A stretch of 64,000 bases of DNA, from contig OZ038380.1 of assembly GCA_964036045.1 (NCBI GenBank), positions 187,438,298 to 187,502,297 of the forward strand, written 5' to 3'. Of this stretch, positions 39,484-49,050 are shown in pieces. Each line of letters begins with the position of its first letter. Position 1 is the stretch's first letter. The translations under genes and the position numbers were made by a program. Source of the DNA: Eutreptiella sp. 'Long Island Sound 2002' (lineage: Eukaryota; Euglenozoa; Euglenophyceae; Eutreptiales; Eutreptiaceae). The notes beneath the pieces were generated by a model. That model was not told the origin of the DNA. It did no database searches and saw nothing but the letters and a program-made list of their open reading frames with translations.

Positions 39484-41469
39484 CTATTCCTTCTCCTCCT
39501 TATCTTCGTCAAACATATGGTCAGGCAACACACAGGGCTCTCTGAAAGCTGGGTCCCTAATCTTTCGCAGTAGCCTCATGTTCTGATAAATATAAACAAG
39601 CTTCACCACCTTGTGGCCATACAGACGGTTCCTAGTTTTTGAGTGCACAAAACCAAACACACTCCAGTTGCGCTCTGCAGCAGAGGCCACTGTAGGGGTT
39701 GAATGTACGCGCAGCGCAATGTCCCTCAGCACTGAATTTTCATAGCAGAAAGCTTGGAACCAATTGAGGCCGCCAAGGGCAAGACTTTCTTTGGTCCAAA
39801 GGCGTTCATCTGCGAACTCTCCACACCTCGTAAGGAACTGTTGCAGTTGCAGTTTGGCTGTTTGAGCATGCTCCTTGCCACCAAAGGATTCAAAAACCTG
39901 AGCAACATCATTCCTGATCTCACTGTCCTTCAGTGGGTGTTCCTCACCAGTCATCAAAGCAGGATTAAGCACATAGCTGGCTGAATGCACAGGGTGGTGC
40001 AAAAACTTCCACCTTTTGAGTACAAGACTCTGTGCCTGTTTGTGTTCAGGTTTGGGAAGTCCCTGATGCTCAGCAACGTGCTGTTGGAACAAAAGCATCT
40101 CGTAGTACACCAGACTATTATAAGTGGACCCTTCTGTGTCAGCTTTCCTGATCATACGCGCCAGTGGCTGCAGCAATGTTCGACAACTCAACAACAGCTT
40201 CCAGAAGGTTGTGGAAAGGACGATCTCAGCGATGACTTCGGCTTTGGTGCTGTCGCTGGTGGCGTACGAACACTTGGTGTTGGACCAGTCCGGTGAGACA
40301 ACCGAACTCTGAAGTGGCCCCTTGTTCTTCACCATGAACTTAAGACATGGGTAATTGGTTGCGAACCGTGTGTCGCCAGGCAGTGGAGGCTCCGTCATAT
40401 CCTGCTGTGCATCTTTTTCCTTGTGTTTCTTCTGCTCGTCCTTCAGAATCCCAGAGGCTCTGAATCCATTTCGGAAAAAACTGAGAACTGTCCGGCACTT
40501 GGTGATGACATCTTTAACAGTGGGCAGTGCACAGAGATCCTTGAACAGCAGATTGTAGCCATGAATGGTACATCCAATCTTTGTCATAAAATGATCAACC
40601 TCAAATTTCTCAGACTGATCCAACACGTTCAGGGCAGCCTGCATCACAGCTGCATTATCTGCCACCACTGTTGAGGTGGGGCAGGGCAGCTGCAACTGAC
40701 GAACCACCTCCAAAGCATCGTGAATGCCCTGTGCGATGTGGTCTGCATTTTTCACTTGTTTGCCAGGGTAGTCTGCCTTCACAAAAACTGAGCCACGGCG
40801 CCCAATCAGATTGTAATTGATGACAGATTGCCTGCGGATATTCGAGTACCCATCTGTTGCCAACCCTGTGTGATGATCTGCAGCAAAGACAGGGCCAATC
40901 TCTTTTGAAATGTTGTCGTAAACTGTGTCCAGCAAACCATCAGCAAGCTTGTGTCTGTTGGGAGGATACAACTGAGAACCTGGTAGACCAGCCTTCACAC
41001 ATTTGATCAGTTTGTCAATGTAGCGACGCAGCATCGCATCTTCAGAGATATGAAATGGTATACCAGCGTGGTACATGAACTCAGCAAAGGAAACATCAAG
41101 TTCTGTCTTCAGAATTTCCTGCAAGTTGTCTAGTGTTGCCTGCTTCTTTGGAGATGGTTCTGCAGCGGCATCAGGATTTTGTTGGCTCAGGAAAATCCTC
41201 TTTTTGTTTTGTTGATTTTCTTTTTGCTTCAGCTTTTCCTCAGTCTCCTTCAACAGTTTCTCTTTGACATCCTTCGGCACATTGGGGCAGGCAGCAAAAC
41301 CATGTCCCTTTTCCCCAGACAAATGGGCACGAGCTCTTGCAGGTCCTTGCCAGCCCTTGCCCAGAAAACCACAATAATTGCAGTTGTAGTCATGCCCAGT
41401 TTTACTGGGTTTTGTAGCAAGGTTAAGTGTGAAATGCTGCTCAAGCAGGCCAGTGCCACGTGGTGCCAT
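39484..41469 (-). CDS. hAT-family transposase with BED zinc finger and DUF659-like core
   Basis: 661 codons, ATG to TAG, uninterrupted. An N-terminal BED-type finger has C30, C33, H49 and H56. A Lys/Glu/Gln-rich linker (residues 65-95) follows. The RNase H-like core has TDGYSN (D206) and VVADNAAV (D271), the two catalytic aspartates expected. The C-terminal dimerisation segment has ASAAERNWSVFGFVHSKTRN (near 600-620) and supplies the conserved Glu/Trp motif. Length is typical of plant hAT/DUF659 transposases. These enzymes cut and join DNA in the nucleus. The intact frame suggests recent activity or domestication. Confidence 0.92.
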   Translation of the reverse strand: MAPRGTGLLEQHFTLNLATKPSKTGHDYNCNYCGFLGKGWQGPARARAHLSGEKGHGFAACPNVPKDVKEKLLKETEEKLKQKENQQNKKRIFLSQQNPDAAAEPSPKKQATLDNLQEILKTELDVSFAEFMYHAGIPFHISEDAMLRRYIDKLIKCVKAGLPGSQLYPPNRHKLADGLLDTVYDNISKEIGPVFAADHHTGLATDGYSNIRRQSVINYNLIGRRGSVFVKADYPGKQVKNADHIAQGIHDALEVVRQLQLPCPTSTVVADNAAVMQAALNVLDQSEKFEVDHFMTKIGCTIHGYNLLFKDLCALPTVKDVITKCRTVLSFFRNGFRASGILKDEQKKHKEKDAQQDMTEPPLPGDTRFATNYPCLKFMVKNKGPLQSSVVSPDWSNTKCSYATSDSTKAEVIAEIVLSTTFWKLLLSCRTLLQPLARMIRKADTEGSTYNSLVYYEMLLFQQHVAEHQGLPKPEHKQAQSLVLKRWKFLHHPVHSASYVLNPALMTGEEHPLKDSEIRNDVAQVFESFGGKEHAQTAKLQLQQFLTRCGEFADERLWTKESLALGGLNWFQAFCYENSVLRDIALRVHSTPTVASAAERNWSVFGFVHSKTRNRLYGHKVVKLVYIYQNMRLLRKIRDPAFREPCVLPDHMFDEDKEEKE

Positions 41470-41979
41470 TTTTGAAATCTGCTAAAGTTCAGGAGGAGAA
41501 TTACATTTCAGGGGTGTCTAGAAAACCCGACCGGACCTCCCCTGGTGGCATGCCACCTACAGGTGAGTTTGCTAAGCCACCGAGTGTGGACAGCAGTCTG
41601 GATCTGGGTGGCCTGGCCCTGAGGATGTGGATGTGAAATGTTTGTTTTTGGTGCTGTGTGATGGGACACATCACTGATGACGTCATGCATGATGACATCA
41701 TCAGTGATGCCACTGATGACATCATCATTGACATCACTGATGATGTCATCAACCAGGTTAAACAAATATAGAACACAAGGTATCCAGAAAAAAAACAAAA
41801 AATTAAGACAAAAAATTATTTTCGAAAACAATTGCAGGTTGTACACTAAAACAGAATAGCTGCAAGTTCTAGGAACATAACTTCTGTGACCAAACAGTAC
41901 TTTGTCAGGAAACGATACGATACGTTACATTACAGTACTGTATCGGAACGATACGATACATTACACGTACTGTATTGTA
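41470..41979 (-). other. 5' flank of the transposase gene with TGATGACATCATCA-type repeats
   Basis: At 41651-41756 a cluster of self-complementary words built from CACTGATGACATCATCA and TGACGTCATGCATGATGAC can fold back on itself many ways. Subterminal repeat clusters bind transposases in other hAT elements; whether these do is unknown. 41885-41979 repeats CGATACGATAC and AGTACTGTAT. Confidence 0.55.
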
Positions 41980-44971
41980 CCGACCCTGCCCAGCGCATGT
42001 GCCAGCTATGGTGCCATGGGAGTGCCAGGTCACAGAGTGGAAGGCAGCCCCACGTCCTATCACCAGTGCGACATTACTGTCACACTCAGCCGGGTGCTGT
42101 GTGGGTATCCACATGGCACTTCCCAGCCCGGAGGCTGCACAGGATGTGGCCGATGATGGGAGTAGTGGGCTAAGGGCGACCGGAGCGCATATCTGCGCAA
42201 GTGGGGCAACCAAAAATGAAGGGACCAGGTAAACCGAGAGCACCACGGCAAGGCACAGTGCCAAGGAGGGGTTGGTGTGGCGCGAAGCGCTAGAAACCCT
42301 TGGGGAGGGGAGTGGGAGGGGTAAGTATGCAGATGACTGGATGACTGGTGGTAACCTCAAGGGGTGGGTGACCACAAAGGGAGGGGGAAAGCCTTGACCA
42401 GGGCAGCCCCACCAATATCCTGAAGGACAGTGGGTGACTGACCCTGAGGAAGGCAGAGCATGGCGCGCCAAGCGAGGAGACCAGTTTTTTAGGTTTTTTT
42501 TATCCCAATTTTGGACCCCCCGCAAGGACAGTACCCAGGCAGCGACCTACGAGTCGCGCCAGAGGAATACAGGTGGGTACGGCGGGATATACCCCGCATG
42601 AAGGCGGCGCCAGGGGGTTGGACCCTTCGGGGTGCCAGCCCTCCATAAGGGAGGCGGTGTTGGGACACCGGAGGGACGTTACCCTGAGGTATGGCTGGAT
42701 CTGGGGTCTGGGATCATGGATCCTATGCCTTAGCCCTGCTGATTGGGTACAATATGCCCAGGGTGCCATGGACTAAGTGCCATGGACTTACTGATTGGGC
42801 ATGAGATGGCATGGATGAGAAGGTAAGGGGTGCTCTGGCGAGACCCCTGGCTTTCAGGATGTCATGAGATGCCAACCCACTCAAGACCTATTCTTTCCGC
42901 TCCTTATTGGGTCTGAGTCAGGGATGCCCAGCGACAAGCTGGTGGCTACCCCGACGGTTGGACGTCAATCCCACACACACACCTGTGAACACACAAACAG
43001 CAGGTAAGGACAGAATGGAGAGACCCCTACAGGTTTCGCAACCACCGGCAGGGACCCACTGTGAAAGTGGTCCTGATGCCACGCCCATTTGTCCAGAAAT
43101 GCTGAGCAGTTTGCTGCCATTGACTCCAGCAGGATTCACACCTGAACAGGGCTTGAGCGAAGGACTGGGTGAGGTCCAAAGACTGACTGGGACTACCCCT
43201 GAGAGCAGTAACCCAGAGTCCCCATCCGATGAATGGGGCTATGCTAACAGCATATCAGTCCTGCTCGCCCCGTCCGGGAGTATAGCCACCCAGGCTGGGA
43301 TTTGACAGAGTTCCAGAGGGTGGATTGAATAAGATACTCCCCCTGCTTCGATGCCAGCAAAGGGCGACCCACAGCTCGTGGACGCCCTATGCATTATGAC
43401 GTCCCTCTTGGCTGGATTGTGCTGTCAGGTGAAGGCACCCCAGTCTGCACAGCCACAAAAGCCTGAAGTGCCAACGACCGGTGAGCCCTGTCGCTGCAGC
43501 GTACGGGTCCTGGCAGCTGTGACGGACTGTGACCGGACCAAGGAGGTGATGGTCGACGACATCCCCTCTTTCTTTTTTCCTTTCCCCTTTCCTATCCAGC
43601 CAGAGCCGTCCGATCAAGGTCCTGCCGCCCAGTTGCAAGTCTCTGGGGATTTGACCAAGATGATCGCGGCCTGTGCCAGGATTGGCTGTCCCTGAGCAGG
43701 ATTTCGAGTCTTGCTCGGGTGATGAGGGCATGAGCGTGGTGCCATGAACGTCAGTGTCATGGACCTTAGGGACCCTCAGGACGATGTCCTGCCGTCCAGC
43801 TTAGCCCCAACCGGGGCCTCTTAGGAGACCACGGCGAAACGCCCCATCAGTCCGCTGGAACACCGCGGAATGTGTGAGTTGGTGAGTGGAGTGCGTGTGA
43901 GGAGTGTGCTTGGCAGCAGGGGGTGAACAATGTCCTCCAGTGGGGGCCCACCAGATCCAGCAAGGTCTATTCTTCCCGGGTAGACGGACAATCTACCTTA
44001 TGGATGCACTCACGCATCGTCAAAGAGTGCCACCACAGCCTTGTGGTTACCCTGCGAGGGTCTGGAGGACCTGCACTCAGTGGGAACCCCAAGTCAACCT
44101 TAGGGGAGTCCCCGGTCTGGGGTAGTCTTCTTACAGCGCCCCCAAGTGTAGGCCGTATGTGGACGGCTGATGCCTACCGGCCTGCCTGAGCCAAGTGTGT
44201 CTTGCTTTCGGGTGTAGTAGTGATGTGTTGACTGTGATCTGAAGTGTCCTGACATCTCACTGTGGGCGCTGCCTACCCACAGTACCAAACCAGACCGCCC
44301 AGTTGCAAGTCTCTGGGGATCTGGGAACCAGACCGCCCAGTTGCAAGTCTCTGGGGCTCTGGGGAATGTGTAGGTTTTCTCTTTTGCCTTATATGTGCAT
44401 ATGTATGTCATATCTTCTGTACCCTCCTGTCCTGCAGGCAGAGGTTGGGACACCCATAGTAAATACATTCATCAGGATGTAATTCAGGATCCAAGGGGAG
44501 CCGTTGTGCCAAAGTAGTCCATCAGACCATCAGGTCTGGACTTGAGGCGGTACCACCTCCATATCCTGGGTCCATACGCCTACACTAATCTCTCTTCCTC
44601 TACCACAGGAGATGGGCACTCAACCCATCTCCCACTGATACATATACAGTCATATTTGCTGTCCGTATGGAGCTGACACGCCCAGGCCACCAACTTGGGC
44701 GGATAGGCCCCAGACTGGCAGCAACCCAGGGTAGTGTCCAGCCTATGTGTGCCTGAAATTGGCTCCGAAACTGCAGCAGTCCCCTTGTTCGGGGTCGCCA
44801 ACACCCAAACACAACTAAAAGGGCGAATCAAAGAAGAAACAGGTTGTTGGACTGCAAACAGCGGGACCCGCTGGGTAGTGCAGTCAAGTGCAGGCCCCCA
44901 TATGCGGAGCACCCACCATATACGTGTACTTCGGCAGCACATTTAGTGTCGGAGTGGAGTCCAGACCCCAG
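41980..44971. other. Non-coding repeat debris between the hAT element and E3
   Basis: 3 kb without a convincing gene; short open frames lack domain features. GTGCCATGGACTAAGTGCC near 42760 matches a motif at 38640, so this may be the same older element with the hAT copy inserted in it. Confidence 0.5.
44288..44364 (+). repeat. Two tandem copies of a 38-bp repeat
   Basis: Unit begins CCAGACCGCCCAGTTGCAAG and continues TCTCTGGGG. A third, diverged copy lies at 43623-43650. Confidence 0.85.
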
Positions 44972-45857
44972 TGAAGCGGTACCCAGAACCTATGGCCCAT
45001 GGCCCGGAGGCTTGTGAGCCGTCACACCCGTGCGGAAGCCGTTGACACCGGCTGTCAGCGGGACATCCCTGTTCTCTAACCCGCGAAATCTGGAATCCGA
45101 TTTCTAACCAATAAATCGATGTAGAATTACCGTAATTTTATTGTCTCAGGCGATTTTCAGTCGGAAATCGGTGAAATACCCGATTTCTACCGCGATTTCT
45201 AATTGTCGTGAAATCGCCGCCTGATGTCGCCTGTTCGCGCGCCTTCGTCGCTTCTCCGTGGCGAGTTTTGTTCTGGACTTTTCTCGAGTACCTTTGAGGT
45301 TCTAAGAGAACTTAGGGGCTGAATCTAGAGGGTTTTTGATGTACTTTCATCTGGTGTGTTCACCAGAATTTTTCGCCGTTGCGTCTTCGAGAAAATCAAC
45401 GCGCAAGCTTTTCCGTCGATCACTCGAACTCATGGTTCTCAAGGACCATGAGTTCGGACGGAACCCTACATTCCCCCCCTATGCCTTTCATCCATGGCCC
45501 TTTCACGCGGGCATTTATTTTGTATAGGGAAGCGGGCAATGGCGGTGTTTTAGGCAGCCTATGGGTCTCGCAAACCCAAGTCGTTTGCGTGCGCAAATGC
45601 TAACTTTGTGGCCTTGTGAGCATGAACGTTAATAACCAAACACAATGCTCACAAGACCAAAAGCCCTAGGTCATTTTCGTTTTTCGAGCCAACTCAACGA
45701 TGGCTTCACGCAATTCAATGCGTACCAAAACTCTATTTCCGAAAAAGGGCAAGTTTTGGTCGAAAATTAGGCCAAAATGGCCAAGCCCCCAAGGCTCGTA
45801 CTCGAAGCCTATGGGGAGTTGAGCCTCGAACCAAGGCAATATGTAAAGTAGAGACCA
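44972..45857 (+). repeat. 5' LTR of E3, part confirmed by the 3' copy
   Basis: Matches 59950-60836. Contains perfect hairpins at 45425-45456 (12-bp arms, CGAACTCATGGT) and 45613-45655 (11-bp arms, CTTGTGAGCAT). The LTR very likely continues rightward, since E2 LTRs are 2.36 kb. Confidence 0.9.
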
Positions 45858-48166
45858 CGAAGGACATCGTGGATGGCTTGGTTGATTTTTACGACCTTGT
45901 CTTCTATTTTATATAATTTCGCCTTGTGAGTACGCGTGCCATACTGCCTCTTTGCACACGCGCTCATATGCAAGCACTAATGACACGAGTGGGCGGAGAC
46001 AATCTAACCATAGTGTGCATATTTGAAAGCACCTACTATGGGCCTACTCCAAACGTGTTTGCTCATATTTTTGTTCCTCAATGACCCAAAGATATGTTCA
46101 TGCCAATATCGCCGATATATGCACCTTTTGCCATAAATAGTGTGCTTCAAGGATTGAGGTGTTAAAAATGTTTTCATTATGCTTTGAACCTCAACCCTTG
46201 TTGCAAAAGGGAAGCAAAGCTTCGGTTTGCATCCATGCAAACGCCCGAGGCCCCTTTCACTTGTGATACGGAGATACGATATTTGGAGGGACCACTTTTG
46301 GGTGAATTTTGGCCGTTTTGCCCGGAATGGCCACAAACCCCATCTCCCCCTGATTTCACCCCCGAGGTTGCGTGCGCCACTTGACCAAGGGTAAGGGCAA
46401 TTCCGAGAGGGCACATAAACCCGCATCGAATGGGGTGTTTCCCCACGTGGCGTCTCCTCTCGATGGGAGAGTTATGAGTTACCCAATTTGGGGTATGTTG
46501 CCATTCTGCCCCATTTGTGTGTCACTTTCCCTTCAATGGGAAAAATAGCTAGAGGCGACCATGACGGTTGGCAAGCGGCATATATTGGGACGTAAGTCCC
46601 ATGTGTCTATAGCATCTTTGGCTGAAAGGATCTTCGCCGTGGCCATGGAGATGCGGAATCATGAGTGTGGGCCATTTTGGCCATATTTCGCTGTTTTTGC
46701 CATTGTGTGCCATATTGGAATTACCATATCTCCATGGGGCACGGGATCTAGCCGGGAGGGAAGGTAAATTATTGTAGCTGATGACCAAGGGCTGAACGCC
46801 ATTGAGTTTCGTATTTGCTCCTCCGACTCATCCGGAGTTATTCAACTTTTGGTGCGATCCATGATCCCCCCGCTTGCACCGCATGCTGCTCTCTGCCCCA
46901 TCCGCGTGTTCATCCCCTTGGTGAACAGTAAGCAGCCAGAGTGACAGCAAGCGATAACCCAGGGCATGGGACCAAAGGGGATATCAAGGGTCGTGAATCA
47001 AGGCTTGGCGCGACAAAATCGCCCAGGTTTCCTACCCTGGACGGTCGCCCGAGACAGCCAATTTTGCCATTTTGGCAATCATGACCCCACTTGACGAACC
47101 GGTGGTGCCCTGATGCCGGGACCTCAGAGGGAACCAGGTTGGGTGAGGGCTCCATGGAGTTCGTACTCGAAGGGCATAGAGTCAGTTGCCTCGTCCCTAC
47201 CTCTGGCGGGTCCGGACGAGGGGTCAATTTTGGAGATTTGTGAGCTAATATCAGTTTGGGCTGAATTACCCGGTTTTCAGCTACCAACTCCTAGGGGATA
47301 ATGGCGGGGCCATATCTCTGGCGCAGAGAGGAGTTAGGACCCGCCGTTAGGGGAGCATAGGGAGCCACTTTAGGTTGGCCTGGGAGCCTCTCGGTTTCCA
47401 GGAACTCGCCTGTGGCTGGGCGGGAAACCTCCCCTATTGGCAGGGTTTCAGGGTCCGGACTGAGCAGGGCATGGGTTGTGTTTGAGCTCCCGCCCCCACC
47501 AGCCACTGGGAGGGTGGGACCTGGGATTGGGATATGAGTTGGGACTGAGTGTCCATTGTCCTGTGATGCCCTTACCCCAGTCCAGTCTTAACCCCATGTG
47601 TACATATCCTGATGTGTTGCTGTACATACTTTTGTTCCCTTGTTTCAGAGTGGCAAGGATCCTGAAACACTTTGTCACATGACACGAGCGTATTGATGCC
47701 CCTGTGAGCGCAGTGCTTTGCGTGCCTGCTTGCTTGTGCGTGTCAACGCAGCGTCCCGTGGCCAGGCCCCCCCACGGGAACGCGTCAAAAGCGTTTCACC
47801 GCCGCAGGGTTACCCATCCCTCGCTTGCCACTCGGGGCCACCAACCCCGAGCAGTGCGGCGCAGCAGCTCGCAGCTCGCAGCTCGCAGCGCAGCGCAGCG
47901 GCTCGCAGCGCCGCCCAGCGACAGCGCCGAGTCCGCGAAGGAAGTGCGGGGACCGGAACTCCGTCATCAACGAGTTCCCTTGGCCGACCAGCAAGGCCGC
48001 ACTCCCAGCTACAGCAACCACTTCCACAACCACCGGCCGACCAGCACCGGCCGCACTCCCAGTCCGATGCTACGTCAACCGCTTCAACAACCACCACCAG
48101 GACCAGTCCGTTGAGCGGAACGAGAGCCCACCAAGGACCTCAAGACCAAGTACGCCCCCCGCTGCC
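45858..48166 (+). other. Probable remainder of the E3 LTR and leader
   Basis: 2.3 kb without a gene. TTTGTTCCCTTGTTTCAG near 47631-47648 looks like a splice acceptor. GCAGCTC/GCAGCGCA tandem words cluster at 47860-47910. No TGG-type primer site was recognised. Confidence 0.5.
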
Positions 48167-49050
48167 ATGGTAAACTGGCAAGAAGCGGGTAAGACGTGGC
48201 CGCGGCCCCACCCCCATGCGGTACGCCTACTGCGTGGGTTGTTGTGGGACCAGCACTATCGCCACAGCCATCCCCAGTGCAAAGGCGGCATGCCCGGGAG
48301 CTTCGAGCTCCGTGAGGACATGGGCCCCGACCGCCCGCAGGCAGTCGAAGACTGGCTGCGGGTGGAAGGGTTTGCCTTCCGCTTCCGCCAGAGGCGCTGG
48401 AGGGTCTGGACCCGGCCAGACAGGCCCGGCGAAGGGCTGCGCCCCGACGGGATGGAGGAGGACGAGAAGCCCAACGAGTACCCGTCGGGCGCCACGATCA
48501 ACGTCTCCATGTGGGAAATGATCGAGAAGAACTTCCCGGAACCGGGGAGCGAGCGCAGGCTGCAGGGCAGCAGCAGCAGCAGCGCGTCTCCGGGGAAGGA
48601 GAAGCGGTCCGCCGGGGACAGGAAACGGGACGAGAAGTGGCGGGAGTAACAGGAATCCCTGGCCGCCGAAGCCGCCCAAGGCGCCAGGGGCGGAACCCCA
48701 GCCCCCAGCCCCCAACGGGCCAGTGGCGGTCACCACCCCGGCCACACCACCCTTGGCGACTTCCTCCAAGTCCCCAAGCATGCCAAGGCCAAGCCCCGTC
48801 AGCTGCACCTGAGGAAGTCAGGCCCCAGCAGCGACGTGGAGTCGGCCCACCGCGGGAGGATGCCGGCCGACCAGGCCAGCTCCAGCAGCAGCGTCCCTCC
48901 CGACCAAAGGGACGTGGCGGGCGCCCGTGAGCGCGCCTGTGGGGTGCCCTGCAACCTTCGGGTTGCCCGGCAAAGGGCCACGCAGCAGAACGCTGCTATG
49001 GAGGGCGCCGTCGGCATCGCCCAGCAGGAAACTGCGGAGTGGGAGCATGG
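48167..49050 (+). pseudogene. E3 upstream ORF / Gag N-terminus
   Basis: ATG at 48167 in a good context (GCCATGG). The first 160 residues form a globular-looking segment with many Trp, Arg and His (MVNWQEAGKTWPRPHPHAV, FAFRFRQRRWRVWTR). Then comes a Ser-run and Lys/Arg-rich end at TAA (48647-48649). The same frame stays open past the TAA to about 49170 with Ala/Gln-rich sequence that leads into the Gag coiled coil after a frame change near 49050. It could be a separate upstream protein or the broken start of Gag. E2 has no counterpart that I can see. Confidence 0.5.

Larger units (their letters stand above)
38789..41979 (-). mobile_element. hAT-type DNA transposon (boundaries tentative)
   Basis: A transposase gene plus a small convergent ORF lie between a perfect 14-bp inverted pair, TACAATACAGTACG (38789-38802) and its reverse complement (41966-41979). 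These could be terminal inverted repeats, but I see no 8-bp target duplication and the ends lack the usual CAGGG start. The element identity therefore rests on the transposase; the ends are a guess. Confidence 0.45.

Noticed and set aside
41509-41520. CAGGGGTGTC looks like a hAT terminal repeat
   Set aside because: It points away from the transposase gene, and no matching GACACCCCTG end or target duplication was seen.
44933-44960. CTTCGGCAGCACAT resembles the 5' stem of U6 snRNA
   Set aside because: Only about 14 bases match; nothing U6-like follows.
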